Of a stretch of DNA of 64,000 bases, positions 1 to 9,317 are shown one piece after another. The translations under genes were made by a program, and so were the position numbers. The notes under the pieces are model-generated. The model was not told the DNA's origin. It searched no databases and saw nothing but the letters and a program-made list of their open reading frames with translations. The stretch lies in NCBI GenBank assembly GCA_964486335.1, contig CAZAMB010000002.1, positions 237,132-301,131 of the forward strand, in the 5' to 3' direction. This stretch comes from CAZAMB01 sp964486335 (GTDB taxonomy: Bacteria; Planctomycetota; Phycisphaerae; UBA1845). Every line of letters begins with the position of its first letter. Position 1 is the stretch's first letter.

Positions 1-222
1 AGCGCGTTCCAAGGCCTCGTCGGCGATGGCGTTGTCGTATTCGAGATCGGGAATATGGGCGCGCAAGCGATCGATCGGTATCGTCTCCGCCGTCACCGTG
101 CCGCTGGGTGACTGGACGGCGGCGCCGGCCGCGACCGGTTCCTCGACCATGGCCGCGCCGGACGCAACGCCGGTCCGGATTGCGATGAGTCCAATGACCA
201 GCGCCGTGCGTTGCTTCATCAT
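1..222 (-). CDS. Secreted protein, N-terminal part only (runs off the window)
   Basis: The reverse strand reads an open frame of 74 codons from an ATG at 222 to the window edge, so the C-terminus is missing. The start is two ATGs in a row (222 and 219) with a GGAG-like site just upstream. Residues 1-24 have the shape of a signal peptide (basic start, hydrophobic core, small residues near Ala-Ser-Gly-Ala), so export is likely. The mature part visible (threonine, alanine and acidic residues, no cysteine) matches no family I recognise. The overlapping + strand frame at 26-352 is a shadow. Confidence 0.55.
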   Translation of the reverse strand, partial: MMKQRTALVIGLIAIRTGVASGAAMVEEPVAAGAAVQSPSGTVTAETIPIDRLRAHIPDLEYDNAIADEALERA

Positions 223-485
223 GATTGACTCCGGTGGAACGCCGGATCGGCTCCGGCCTGTTGTTCGTCGAATGAGTCGGCTTATTTCCGATCGCGCCGC
301 CGACTCCGCGCCGAGCCGGTCTGGCTTTTCGAATTCTGTCGGCCCATCGTAACGTCGTGGTTCGCGGGGCGTCAATCAATCGGCGGCCCCAGTTGTGTTC
401 TGCCGGACAATTTCCGACCAAAGCAAAAGATCATTTCCGCCAGGCAATGCAGAGGATGTTCTCCGATCGCGAAGACGGCGGTAGA

Positions 486-1307
486 ATGGTCGGCGTTATG
501 GCTGCGGGGCCGCGGCCAACGCTCCCGCGCTTGGTGATGCCGCCTGGGTGGCTTTCCATGATAGGTAAACTGGTCCGCCAACCGATTGATGACGTGCTGG
601 CGAGTCTCGAACGCCTCGTGACCGCCAAGAACCCGATGAGCAGCCTCGTGCCCGCGATGATCTCGATGCTGATCACGTGGTTTGTGTACGTTGGCATCCA
701 CGAGCTGTTGCATGTGTTCGGCTGCGTGGCCGCCGGAGGAACCGTCAGCACGCTGGAGATCGGCGCCAAATACGGCGGTGCGCTCTACGCGAAGCTATTT
801 CCGTTTGTCGTCACGGGAAGCGAATACGCCGGCCGACTCTCCGGTTTTGACACGGGCGGTTCGGACTGGGTCTATATGTCCACCGTGTTCTGTCCGTTCG
901 CGCTGACCGTTCTTTTCGGCGTCGCGCTGGTGAAGCTCTGCGGACGACGGCGAAGGCCGATTCTATTCGGTGTGGCGATCGTCGTCGGACTCGCGCCGTT
1001 CTACAACCTTCAGGGCGACTACTTCGAAATGGGTTCGATCATCGTGACGCGAATGCTGACGCTGGTTGCCCACGGCTTCGGGCAACCGCCGATGTTCGAG
1101 GCACTGCGATCGGATGATATCTTCAAGCTACTCGGCACGCTTTGCTTGAAGCCATCGGAACTGGGGCTTACCTCGACGGGTCTGATCCTCGCCGGCATCG
1201 CGATCGTCATGGTGTCGTTCGTTGTCGATGTCCTCCTCGCCTTCCTGACGTACTGGATGGGACACCAGGTTTCCCGTGTATTCGTAGCGCCACGCCAGAA
1301 GAAATAA
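486..1307 (+). CDS. Multi-pass membrane protein with HExxH motif, metalloprotease-like
   Basis: About 273 residues from the ATG at 486; the frame is open from 357 and ATGs at 498 and 537 are alternatives, so the start is uncertain. It has about five hydrophobic segments. Segment one runs into H-E-L-L-H (about residues 72-76), a zinc-binding HExxH motif at a membrane face as in intramembrane M50-type or DUF3267-like proteins. A later Asn-Leu-Gln-Gly-Asp-Tyr stretch before another segment could supply a third ligand. Zinc-dependent membrane proteolysis is inferred from the motif alone. The gene converges with the TPR gene on the other strand (stop codons 33 bases apart) and is not in an operon. 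Confidence 0.6.
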   Translation: MVGVMAAGPRPTLPRLVMPPGWLSMIGKLVRQPIDDVLASLERLVTAKNPMSSLVPAMISMLITWFVYVGIHELLHVFGCVAAGGTVSTLEIGAKYGGALYAKLFPFVVTGSEYAGRLSGFDTGGSDWVYMSTVFCPFALTVLFGVALVKLCGRRRRPILFGVAIVVGLAPFYNLQGDYFEMGSIIVTRMLTLVAHGFGQPPMFEALRSDDIFKLLGTLCLKPSELGLTSTGLILAGIAIVMVSFVVDVLLAFLTYWMGHQVSRVFVAPRQKK

Positions 1308-1340
1308 CCCGCCACTCGTTCCTTTGAAATCAATTGGGCA

Positions 1341-3536
1341 TCAGGGGGCGGTGGCCGCGCGAACCTGGGTCAGCAACTCCGTCGCTGTTGGTTGACCGGG
1401 CTCAAGCGAAAGCACCTCTTCGCACAGGATCGCGGCGTCCGCGTTTCTTCCCTGCCGCTGGCGCACGAAAGCAAGGTTGATTCGCGCTTTCAGGTAACTC
1501 GGATCCAAGCGCATCGCCGACTCGAACGCTGTTGCGGCCTCACGAAGGCGGCCAAGCTTGAAGAAGGCGTCGCCAAGATTGTTGTGACCTTTCACATGGT
1601 TGGGATCGAGGCGAAGAGTTTCCTGCAGCGCCGCGACGGCTTCTTCGAGGCGACCCTGGCGGACGAGCGCGCTGCCCAGGTTGCAATGCGCGTCCGCAAA
1701 ACCGGAGTATGTCGCAATGCTGGATTGATATGCCTCGACGGCGTCATCCAATCGACCCTGGCGATCGAGGGCGTTGGCGTAATTATACCAGGCGCGTGAA
1801 TGGGCCGGGTTTAGGCGCACAGCTTCCTGGTAGGCCGCGATGGCTTCATCCATTCGACCGAGTCGCGCCAAGGCCAGTCCCAGCGCCGCCTGACCGTCGG
1901 CGAATGCCGGAGCAAGCGCGACGGCCTCGCGAGTGATTTCCAGGGACTCCTCAAGTTTTCCGTCAGCCGCCAATGCGTTGCCGACGGCCACGTAGGCCCT
2001 GGCGTTGTGGGGACGTTTGGCGACGACGTCACGCCACATGGTTTCGGCGGTGGCGTAGTCGCGGTTTCGGCGAATTGTACCAAGGGCGAGGGGGACGGCG
2101 GCGTTGAGCAGCAGAATGGTCGCCACGACGCCTTGCGTTCGAGCGCGAAGTCGGGCGCGGTTGCAGAGCGCCGACAGCACCTCGCGGAGTCCGACGACGA
2201 TCACCGCGATCACCGCCGCCAGCGGAAGATACATGCGATGCTCGAACATCAAATCCTTGATCGGCACCACGCTTGAGGTCGGCGACAAGATCACGAAAAA
2301 CCAGGCCCCGGCGAATCCGATCCAGTGTCTTCGCCGAAGTTCACGAATCGTCACGCCCAGCAGGATCGCGATCACGACAACCGGCGGGACGATCCGCTGC
2401 CAGGTCGTCGCCGCCATCCAGTCGTAGTCCAGGCAAAGCGACGTCGGCCAGATGGAAAGCTGAAGATACTTCACAATCACGCCCGGCTGAGTAAGCGCGT
2501 AGTCAAGCGAAGTGAGGCCAGCATAAGAAAATCCGACGTGCGAGACACCGTCGGAGCGGCCGAGCACCTCCGGCGCGATGCCGCAGAGCCACAGCACGCC
2601 CCACGTCGCGAGAAGCCCCGCGTGCCACCACGATCGGTGCCATAGCGTGGCACGATATGAAGGATCCACAGAGCGACGAAGCCACGAAACGACGAAGCCA
2701 CGAAGCCACGGAGCGACCAAGCGACGGAGCCACGAAGGGACGAAGCCACGAAGGGACGAAGTTCGTGGATTCGAATCACGACTGGTGGGTGCCGTGGACG
2801 GTGATGCGGCTGGCAAGCCTCCCCCTTTCCCAAGGCGGGACACAGAGGGGTCGTTCGCGGCGCGTAGCGACGAAACAATCTCTTCCGAACCGCGACGATG
2901 GACGAAGACCCAGTCGTAGAGAAGCACGACGATAGGCGCGGTAACCATGACGGCCTTCGTGGCCATGCCCAGCGTGCAGCAGACCATTGATGCGATGAAC
3001 CACCGCGCCTTACGCCGCGAATCCAGGCCGCGAATGAATGCATAGAGCGTCAGCAGAAAGAATAATCCCATCAGCGACTCGCCGCGCTGAATGACGTAGG
3101 TCACGCTCTGCGTCTGAAGCGGATGGATCAGAAACAACAGAGCGATCGCAAACGCGGTCCACGTCGCGCGGCGATCGAACACTGTGTGGCTTCGTGGCTC
3201 CGTCGCTTCGTGGCCCCATCGCTTTAGTGTTTGCCGCGCGATGCCGAAGAGCGTCAGCCCGGCGAGCGCGTGAACGATCAGATTGAACGCGTGATAGCTC
3301 CACGGCGCGAGGTCGCTGATGGCGTAATTGATCGCCAGCGAGACCTCCACCACCGGCCGCTCGACCGATAGCAAATCCCACGGCGGCCACAAATGACGGA
3401 TTCGCTCATTTTCGACAATGTGAAACACATCATCGAAAAGAAACGCTCCCCCGAGACTTCCCGCGTAGGTCAGCCCCACCGCTGCAATTAGTATCATGAG
3501 GCACAACGGGACCGCTTGGTGGGGGCGTTTGTTCAT
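1341..3536 (-). CDS. TMTC-like membrane protein with C-terminal TPR repeats (putative GT-C glycosyltransferase)
   Basis: 731 residues from the ATG at 3536; the frame is open to 3668 but the hydrophobic N-terminus begins right after this Met. The N-terminal half has about ten membrane segments and an early luminal F-D-D (residues 34-36) like the acidic motif of GT-C enzymes, which transfer sugars from lipid carriers. The last 210 residues are about six TPR units, suggesting a protein-binding or acceptor-binding platform. The architecture matches TMTC/DUF1736 proteins. Two stretches inside the gene (2657-2765 and 3183-3226) are low-complexity repeats that read through in frame and replace normal loop sequence. 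Function as a transferase is inference. Confidence 0.7.
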   Translation of the reverse strand: MNKRPHQAVPLCLMILIAAVGLTYAGSLGGAFLFDDVFHIVENERIRHLWPPWDLLSVERPVVEVSLAINYAISDLAPWSYHAFNLIVHALAGLTLFGIARQTLKRWGHEATEPRSHTVFDRRATWTAFAIALLFLIHPLQTQSVTYVIQRGESLMGLFFLLTLYAFIRGLDSRRKARWFIASMVCCTLGMATKAVMVTAPIVVLLYDWVFVHRRGSEEIVSSLRAANDPSVSRLGKGGGLPAASPSTAPTSRDSNPRTSSLRGFVPSWLRRLVAPWLRGFVVSWLRRSVDPSYRATLWHRSWWHAGLLATWGVLWLCGIAPEVLGRSDGVSHVGFSYAGLTSLDYALTQPGVIVKYLQLSIWPTSLCLDYDWMAATTWQRIVPPVVVIAILLGVTIRELRRRHWIGFAGAWFFVILSPTSSVVPIKDLMFEHRMYLPLAAVIAVIVVGLREVLSALCNRARLRARTQGVVATILLLNAAVPLALGTIRRNRDYATAETMWRDVVAKRPHNARAYVAVGNALAADGKLEESLEITREAVALAPAFADGQAALGLALARLGRMDEAIAAYQEAVRLNPAHSRAWYNYANALDRQGRLDDAVEAYQSSIATYSGFADAHCNLGSALVRQGRLEEAVAALQETLRLDPNHVKGHNNLGDAFFKLGRLREAATAFESAMRLDPSYLKARINLAFVRQRQGRNADAAILCEEVLSLEPGQPTATELLTQVRAATAP
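2657..2765. repeat. Short tandem degenerate repeat inside the TPR gene
   Basis: The + strand is built from variants of an 8-9 base unit, roughly cgaagccac / cgaaggga / cggagcca, repeated about a dozen times. In the gene's own strand it encodes a Phe-Val-x-Ser-Trp-Leu-Arg-like periodic peptide. Beside it (2816-2856) lies another non-coding-looking segment, rich in runs of C and G. Both keep the reading frame open. Confidence 0.8.
3183..3226. repeat. Second copy of the same repeat family, opposite orientation
   Basis: The + strand here reads gtggcttcgtggctccgtcg and on, the reverse complement of the unit at 2657-2765. In the gene strand it encodes a His-Glu-Ala-Thr-Glu-Pro-Arg-Ser-His peptide instead of the Ser-Trp-Leu-Arg peptide. 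The frame stays open. Confidence 0.75.
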
Positions 3537-3666
3537 CACATCCGCCCACAGAAAAGACCACGGTCTCGACAAACGACGTGCCGCCACAGAATCGCGCGGG
3601 GAAAACTCAAACCATGGGAGATCAGGCTCGGCGGAATCCGGCGAATCGCGGAAGAACCCAGTTCCC

Positions 3667-3698
3667 AAAAAAAGCGGCCCGGTGGGGTAGACCGGGCC
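3667..3698 (-). terminator. Rho-independent terminator-like hairpin
   Basis: On the reverse strand GGCCCGGT (3698-3691) pairs perfectly with ACCGGGCC (3683-3676) around a 7-base loop, then GC and seven T (3673-3667). It lies 131 bases upstream of the TPR gene start and on the same strand, so it would stop transcripts starting further right, as an attenuator or the end of a short RNA. Confidence 0.7.
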
Positions 3699-3706
3699 TT
3701 AGGGAA

Positions 3707-3729
3707 CCGTCCAATGGGGGATTGGACGG
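3707..3729. other. Perfect 9-bp hairpin
   Basis: ccgtccaat and attggacgg flank a loop of five G. It sits directly next to the terminator-like hairpin and could be the first stem of the same leader RNA. Confidence 0.6.
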
Positions 3730-3815
3730 CGAGTAAGCTATTGCAAGGGGATGTCGATTGACAGCGCGTGGCCGTCCCGGATGAACGAAGTTTGATTCTG
3801 GTTATCGGCACCCAC

Positions 3816-3833
3816 CTAGTATCCGTATACTAG
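3816..3833. promoter_or_regulatory. Dyad-symmetric site, possible operator
   Basis: ctagtat-ccgt-atactag is a perfect 7-bp inverted repeat with a 4-base spacer, AT-rich in GC-rich surroundings. It looks like a binding site for a dimeric repressor or the edge of a promoter. No regulator gene is adjacent. Confidence 0.45.
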
Positions 3834-4167
3834 CAAACTGCCCGCCCCAAGGAAAGTCCTTTTCGGAACTTTTTTGAATGGGGCCACGGGGATTCGGGAG
3901 TCCTGTCACGACATAACGAAATCCGCCTGATTTGTACCCATTGTTACAATAGGGTCAACCGAGGGGATCCAAGGCACGCAATTGAGTCACGGGCGGCTTG
4001 ATTGGGGACTGTCCTGTAATTCCACCGCAACATCTGGTATCCATCGGCAAACCGGTTTTCGTTGACACGACCCTTGAGCCATCTATACTCCGGCTTTGCC
4101 ATGGTTCGGCTTGGGGCAACGCGCGGAGTCCCAAGACCGGTGTCCCGAAACCCAAGATCGGGGTCCA

Positions 4168-7137
4168 ATGGAAGAGAATCGGGTGCCAGGGACTGTCCGT
4201 CACGTCGCCCTGATCTGCCTTATCAGCATTCCAACGACTTTTGGGCAGGCTCCACCGCCGATTGCCGACCGGGTGGAACAGCCACTTCTACCGTCCGGAA
4301 TCTCGGAGTTTCCAGTCGAACTGGGCGGGAAGCTCGTCTACCTTTTCAAGGCTGAAGACGGAACGGACGCTTTGCAATTCATCGGTGACTTTTCAGTCCG
4401 AAGCGGCGACCCGGACGCCCAGCGGTTTCACAGCGGCGAGGGCATCGTCTGGCTCTCCGAACGAATGCACGAAGGACGCCCCTACCGACACCTTCAGGTT
4501 TTTCTATGGCGTGACGCGGAAGTCGTGGAAGTGGCCGGGACAACCACGTCCGGCCCCGCCCTGTTCGTCACGCTCAGCACGTTTGACAAAGTGACCACCC
4601 ATGCCGACGAAATCGCCCGGCAATCGACGACAGAGACGCAAGTCTATCGAGAGGGGGATCGAATTCGCTTGGCGCTGGCCAAGGGCAACCCGATCGGAGA
4701 GGACGCATCGGTGGCGCTTAGCCTGCTTGATCCGACAGGTCTGGGCGCGGGAGCATCAAAGCCGAAAATCCGACCGACGATTCAATTTCAAACCACGGGA
4801 CAACTGACGGTTTCGGATACTCTGGACGGCGGTCGAGTGATCGCCGTGACCGGAGGGGTCTACCTTTCCCGTGGGACGGCGGACAGTGGATCCTATCTCC
4901 AGATTCTGGCGGAAAACGCCGTCGTGTTCCTCGCCCCCGGTCAGGAGTTGCAAGTTCCGGGCGGACGCGAACCGACCGGATTGGGAAACGAGCCGACTCC
5001 AAAGCCGCCCGCCGAGCCGGCCGACGCGACGAAACCATCTCCAAAGAAACGAGCACGCGACAGCCAGATGATGGCGTCGGGATTCGGCGATGTCGAGGTC
5101 GAGGGTGCGTACCTGGAAGGAGACGTTCAGCTCACGCAGGGTCCGCACATGATCCGAGCGTCGCGGCTGTATTACGATTTCCTCCATGACCGCGCTTTGA
5201 TCCTCGACGCCGTGGCCCGCACACTGCTCGTGGATCGAAACATCCCGCTGTACGTTCGCGCGACCGAGGTTCGGCAGCTCTCGGCCAGCGAATTCACGGC
5301 GGAAAACGCGATCCTCACGACGAGCGAGTTTCACACGCCGCATTACCACGTCGGGGCCAGCCGTATCCATCTCGTCAATACGACACCGATGGATCTTCGC
5401 GGCAGGGCGAACGGCCTGACTTCGGGCTTGTTTTCGATTCACGACGCGACGCTCAACCTCAGCGGTCATCCGATTCTCTGGTGGCCGTTCATTCGTGGAA
5501 GCGCCGACACTAGCGAAACCGCGATCCAGAGTGTGCGATTGGGATTCAGCGGCGACTTTGGGGCGGAGCTGGAAACCAAATGGCACCTTTTTAGTCTTCT
5601 TGGGCTGCAGAAGCCCGAGGGGGTTGATGCGTCGCTCAATCTGGATTTCTATTCGGAACGCGGACCGGCCATCGGGGTGGACGCCAATTATGAGCGCGAT
5701 CGGTATTTCGGCATGATGCGCAGTTACCTGATGACCGACCACGGCGAGGATGACCTGGGTCGAGGACGCGAGACGCCCGCGCCTCACGACGTTCGCGGTC
5801 GGTTCCTGCTTCGCCATCGACAATACCTTGAAGACGATTGGCAGGTCTCGCTTGAACTGTCGTATCTCTCCGACCGCAATTTCCTTGAGGAGTTCTTTCA
5901 GCCGGAGTTTGAAACGGGCAAGGAACAGGAGACGCTTCTCTACCTGAAAAAGCAGCGGGACAACTGGGCGTTCACGATGCTGCTTCAGGCCCGACTGATG
6001 GACTTTCTGACCCAGACGGAGCGCTTTCCGGACTTCGCCTACTTCCGGCTCGGCGAGCGACTGGGCGACGTCGCGACCTGGTATTCGGAGAACCGACTGG
6101 GCGTGGTGCGCTACCGGGCGGGCGAACAGACGTTTCGTCAGCTCCTTCTGGATGGCGCCGAACAAAGCTCGGGCGCCGTCGGACGAGTCGATACGCGTCA
6201 GGAACTGGACGCCCCGCTGGATATCGGCGCGTGGCGGATCGTGCCGTTCGTCGCCGGTCGCGGAACGGTCTGGGACGATACACCGCAAGACGGCGGCGCG
6301 AGCCGGGCATTCGGATCGGCCGGTCTGCGCGGCAGCATGTATCTGAGCCGCGTGTATCCTGAGTTTCGCTCGGAGTTGTTCGACATTGACGGCATCCGTC
6401 ACATTATCAAGCCCGATTTCACGGTCTGGGCCGCCGGCACGAACCGCGATCGGAATGAGATGTTTCTGTTTGATGAAACCGTGGAGGGCATTCACGACGC
6501 CAGCGGCGCGGTCATCGGACTTCGGCAGCGCTGGCAGACCAAGCGCGGCGAGGGGGACAACCGGCGAGTCGTGGACGTCGTTACGCACGATCTGGAAGTC
6601 GGCGGATTTGATAACGCCGATGGAGAGTCGACGACCAACGGTTATACGTCGTTCAGCCGGCCGGAAAACAGCATCGCCCGCAATTATGTCAATTCGTCGA
6701 CCATCTGGCGGCTCAACGATCGCACGGCGTTGCTGAGCGAGACGAACTACGATTTGAACGATCGCGATGTGGACATTCTGAACGTTTCCCTCGCGGTCGA
6801 ACGAACGCCGCGATTCAGTTATCTCATCGGCTATCGGTTCATCGATGAGACAGATTCCAACCTGCTCGGCTTCGACATGAACTACCGCCTGACCGAAAAG
6901 CACACCATCGCGTTTCGAGAGTTGTTCGATCTGGACCGCGGTCGGACGGCCGACTTCACCGTGGCCCTGATCCGCAAGCATCCGCGGTGGTTCAGCGCCT
7001 TGTCCTTCCAACTCGACGAGGCCGAGGATGATTTCGGCGTTTCGCTGAGCATCTGGCCGGAGGGACTCCCGCAGGCGGCGCTGGGTTCGCGTCGCTTCAC
7101 GGGGCTTTCCTCGACGACCCGTTTGCAAAACGATTAG
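4168..7137 (+). CDS. LptD-like LPS-assembly outer-membrane protein
   Basis: About 989 residues. The frame is open from 4096, but the ATG at 4168 puts a signal peptide (Val-Ala-Leu-Ile-Cys-Leu-Ile-Ser ... Phe-Gly-Gln-Ala) at the N-terminus. An OstA/LptA-like segment lies at about residues 320-420 (R-A-S-R-L-Y-Y-D and V-R-A-T-E-V-R), preceded by a Pro/Lys-rich linker. The C-terminal 500 residues alternate polar and aromatic residues as in the LptD barrel (YLSDRNFLEEFF, LLSETNYDLNDRD). LptD inserts lipopolysaccharide into the outer leaflet. The length is above the roughly 780 residues of the E. coli protein. I found no clear LptD intramolecular cysteine pairs. An LpxL-like acyltransferase at 31975 fits the same pathway. 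Confidence 0.75.
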   Translation: MEENRVPGTVRHVALICLISIPTTFGQAPPPIADRVEQPLLPSGISEFPVELGGKLVYLFKAEDGTDALQFIGDFSVRSGDPDAQRFHSGEGIVWLSERMHEGRPYRHLQVFLWRDAEVVEVAGTTTSGPALFVTLSTFDKVTTHADEIARQSTTETQVYREGDRIRLALAKGNPIGEDASVALSLLDPTGLGAGASKPKIRPTIQFQTTGQLTVSDTLDGGRVIAVTGGVYLSRGTADSGSYLQILAENAVVFLAPGQELQVPGGREPTGLGNEPTPKPPAEPADATKPSPKKRARDSQMMASGFGDVEVEGAYLEGDVQLTQGPHMIRASRLYYDFLHDRALILDAVARTLLVDRNIPLYVRATEVRQLSASEFTAENAILTTSEFHTPHYHVGASRIHLVNTTPMDLRGRANGLTSGLFSIHDATLNLSGHPILWWPFIRGSADTSETAIQSVRLGFSGDFGAELETKWHLFSLLGLQKPEGVDASLNLDFYSERGPAIGVDANYERDRYFGMMRSYLMTDHGEDDLGRGRETPAPHDVRGRFLLRHRQYLEDDWQVSLELSYLSDRNFLEEFFQPEFETGKEQETLLYLKKQRDNWAFTMLLQARLMDFLTQTERFPDFAYFRLGERLGDVATWYSENRLGVVRYRAGEQTFRQLLLDGAEQSSGAVGRVDTRQELDAPLDIGAWRIVPFVAGRGTVWDDTPQDGGASRAFGSAGLRGSMYLSRVYPEFRSELFDIDGIRHIIKPDFTVWAAGTNRDRNEMFLFDETVEGIHDASGAVIGLRQRWQTKRGEGDNRRVVDVVTHDLEVGGFDNADGESTTNGYTSFSRPENSIARNYVNSSTIWRLNDRTALLSETNYDLNDRDVDILNVSLAVERTPRFSYLIGYRFIDETDSNLLGFDMNYRLTEKHTIAFRELFDLDRGRTADFTVALIRKHPRWFSALSFQLDEAEDDFGVSLSIWPEGLPQAALGSRRFTGLSSTTRLQND

Positions 7138-7223
7138 ATCGCCGCGAGGTTGGCCTCAGCGGACACGGTCGCGCTCAAGATGCGCGTTGGCACGATAGGT
7201 GATTCGGCGCCGATTTCGAAGCG

Positions 7224-8555
7224 TTACTGTCGTTCGATGCGTTCACGCCCGCCCATGTAGGGTCGAAGCACACCGGGAATGGTCACCGTTCCGTCGTGGT
7301 TTTGATTCAGCTCCAGAATCGGGATCAGGACGCGCGGGGAGGCGATCACCGTGTTGTTGAGCGTGTGGCAGTAGTGGACTTTCTTGGCGCCGTCGCGGTA
7401 ACGGAGCTTTAGCCGCCGCGACTGGAACTCGTAAAACCGTGACGCGGAGTGCGTCTCGCCGTAGCCGCCGCGCGAGGGCATCCACGTTTCGATGTCGAAC
7501 TTCTGTGTCTGGCCCATGCCAAGATCACCGGTGCAAACGTTGACGACGCGATAGGGCAGCCCCATAGCCGAAAGCACGTCCTCGGCGTTTTTGAGAATGT
7601 CGGCGTGCCAGCGTTTGCTTTCGTCGCGATCGTTGCGACAGACAATCACCTGCTCGACCTTGTCGAACAAGTGGATGCGATACAGCCCGCTTGTGTCTTT
7701 GCCCGCAGCGCCGGCCTCGCGACGAAAGCAGGTGCTCATCGCGCAGTATTTCAGCGGCAGATCGGACTCGGCGAGTATTTCGTCGCTGTGATAGGCGGTG
7801 ATCGGCACCTCGGCCGTGCCGACGAGTGACATCACGTCGCGTTCGCAGAGGTAGGCCTGGTCGCGGCCGGTCGGGAAATAGCCCGTGCCGTACATCACTT
7901 CTTCCTTGACAAGCACGGGCACGACCATGGGCACGAACCCGCGAGCGACCATCATGTCCTGGGCGAGGCGCAGGACGGCCTGGTGCAGCAGGGCTCCGTC
8001 GCCGCGAAGGATGTAGTTGCGACTGCCGGCGAGCTTGACGCCGCGTTCGATGTCGATGATGCCAAGGTCGGTGCCGAGGGCGACGTGATCCTTCGGCTCG
8101 AAGTCAAACTTGCGGACCTCGCCGACGCGGCGAAGCTCGACGTTTTCGGTGTCGTCCTTGCCGTCGGGGGCGTCAGGGTCGGCCGGCTGCGGAATGGTCA
8201 GCATCAGCCGGTCGAACTCCTCAACGATCGGTCCTTCGGCGTCTTCGAGTTCCTTGATCTTCGGCTTGATCTCGGTCAGTCCGGCCTGGATGCGTTCGGC
8301 CTCGGCCTTGATCTGGTCGGGCGACTTGCCCTCGGCGACGGCACGCTGGTAGCCGGGCGACTTGGGGTTGCGAAGCAGGCCGACGAGCTGGCCGTCTTCC
8401 TTCACGCGTTCGCGAAGGCGGTCGAGGTTCTGTTGTAGCTCGCGGCGCTGGCGATCGACGTCCAGAAGGCGATCGACGTCGCAGGCGATGCGTTTGGCGG
8501 CCGCGCCGCGCTTTACGAGTTCGGCGTTGTCACGAATGAACTTGATGTCGAGCAT
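7224..8555 (-). CDS. serS: Seryl-tRNA synthetase
   Basis: 443 residues from the ATG at 8555 (M-L-D-I-K-F-I-R-D-N, the usual SerRS start; an upstream TTG at 8573 is less likely). The enzyme charges tRNA-Ser in the cytoplasm. Residues 30-105 form the long coiled-coil arm that holds the tRNA variable arm. The catalytic core shows motif 2 (F-R-R-E-A-G near residue 275, followed by T-S-G-L-Y-R) and motif 3 (near 400, L-N-Q-N-H-D-G and V-L-R-P-Y-M-G-G). Length and motifs are complete. It is a single gene; the stop lies about 90 bases from the convergent LptD-like gene. Confidence 0.97.
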   Translation of the reverse strand: MLDIKFIRDNAELVKRGAAAKRIACDVDRLLDVDRQRRELQQNLDRLRERVKEDGQLVGLLRNPKSPGYQRAVAEGKSPDQIKAEAERIQAGLTEIKPKIKELEDAEGPIVEEFDRLMLTIPQPADPDAPDGKDDTENVELRRVGEVRKFDFEPKDHVALGTDLGIIDIERGVKLAGSRNYILRGDGALLHQAVLRLAQDMMVARGFVPMVVPVLVKEEVMYGTGYFPTGRDQAYLCERDVMSLVGTAEVPITAYHSDEILAESDLPLKYCAMSTCFRREAGAAGKDTSGLYRIHLFDKVEQVIVCRNDRDESKRWHADILKNAEDVLSAMGLPYRVVNVCTGDLGMGQTQKFDIETWMPSRGGYGETHSASRFYEFQSRRLKLRYRDGAKKVHYCHTLNNTVIASPRVLIPILELNQNHDGTVTIPGVLRPYMGGRERIERQ

Positions 8556-8603
8556 GATTCGTTTGTCGCGCAATAGCCATTACGTGTCAAGCCAAGCCCA
8601 ACG

Positions 8604-9317
8604 CTAAGAGCTTCCGCTATCAGGTTTCCTCATCGCAGCCCGAGACTTCGACCAAGCACGGTAAATCGCGAGATTGAGTTCCTTGCGCGCGGAAGCGTTT
8701 AATACGAACGGAGGAAGCGCAAATACCGAGTTCGAACCACTCCTATGCCTCACCACGATCTGAAACGGATTCATTCTGTCCATGAGACATTGTGGGATGA
8801 AGAGTCGTTTCCATTTCGGGATGGGAGGAGCCGCTTCCAATGAAGATGGCTCGGTCGATAACTTCGTTAATTCACTCCCTGCCAAGACAATATCATCCCA
8901 TGCGAGCTTCTTGCGCCAATAGAAATATCGAATCTGCAAAGAGTCCTTAGCAACGATCACGAATGGTCGCCAGTACCGGAAGGCAAACTGAGTTCCTAAG
9001 GAGCCTACGATTGCCGCCAACGCTGCAAGAATGGTTCTCGAAATTACGGCACCGAGTATGTTTGCCGAAAGCCAAAAAGACCCTCTTCTTGAAAGAGAAA
9101 TCATTCCAAGAACGGCCAAAGAAAAAAAGCAAAAAATGCTCACGAGCAACAGAATGGTGACGATCCAGAATCCTTTTGATGGTCCACTGATCCACCAAAT
9201 TCGCATCGATTCGTCGTATTCGAACCCACATTCCGGACATCGGTGGGTTCTCGGCAGGCCGGTCAGGTCGTATCGGCAGACGGGGCATTTGCTGATCGGT
9301 TCGCCGTTCGCGGACAT
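8604..9317 (-). CDS. Zinc-ribbon membrane protein, planctomycete type
   Basis: 237 residues. Starts with C-P-V-C-R-Y-D-L-T-G-L followed by C-P-E-C-G (about residues 12-33), a four-cysteine zinc ribbon very common at the ends of planctomycete membrane proteins. Two hydrophobic segments follow (about 52-75 and 88-110), then a C-terminal domain with a W-R-P-F-V-I-V-A strand and a R-Y-F-Y-W-R-K-K patch that resembles a bacterial PH-like fold. Function unknown. GC content is lower than in the flanking genes. It ends about 50 bases upstream of serS on the same strand, so cotranscription is possible. Confidence 0.75.
   Translation of the reverse strand: MSANGEPISKCPVCRYDLTGLPRTHRCPECGFEYDESMRIWWISGPSKGFWIVTILLLVSIFCFFSLAVLGMISLSRRGSFWLSANILGAVISRTILAALAAIVGSLGTQFAFRYWRPFVIVAKDSLQIRYFYWRKKLAWDDIVLAGSELTKLSTEPSSLEAAPPIPKWKRLFIPQCLMDRMNPFQIVVRHRSGSNSVFALPPFVLNASARKELNLAIYRAWSKSRAAMRKPDSGSS

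Larger units (their letters stand above)
3537..4167. other. Long intergenic region between divergent membrane-biogenesis genes
   Basis: About 630 bases separate the TPR gene (leftward) from the LptD-like gene (rightward). It holds a leftward terminator-like hairpin (3667-3698), a second hairpin (3707-3729), an 18-base dyad (3816-3833) and another dyad near 3937-3957. Small frames across it lack coding character. Confidence 0.6.

Noticed and set aside
4756..7128. Very long open frame on the reverse strand of the LptD-like gene
   Set aside because: GC-rich mirror frame with Arg/Gln-rich composition and no domain; the forward frame has signal peptide, OstA and barrel features.
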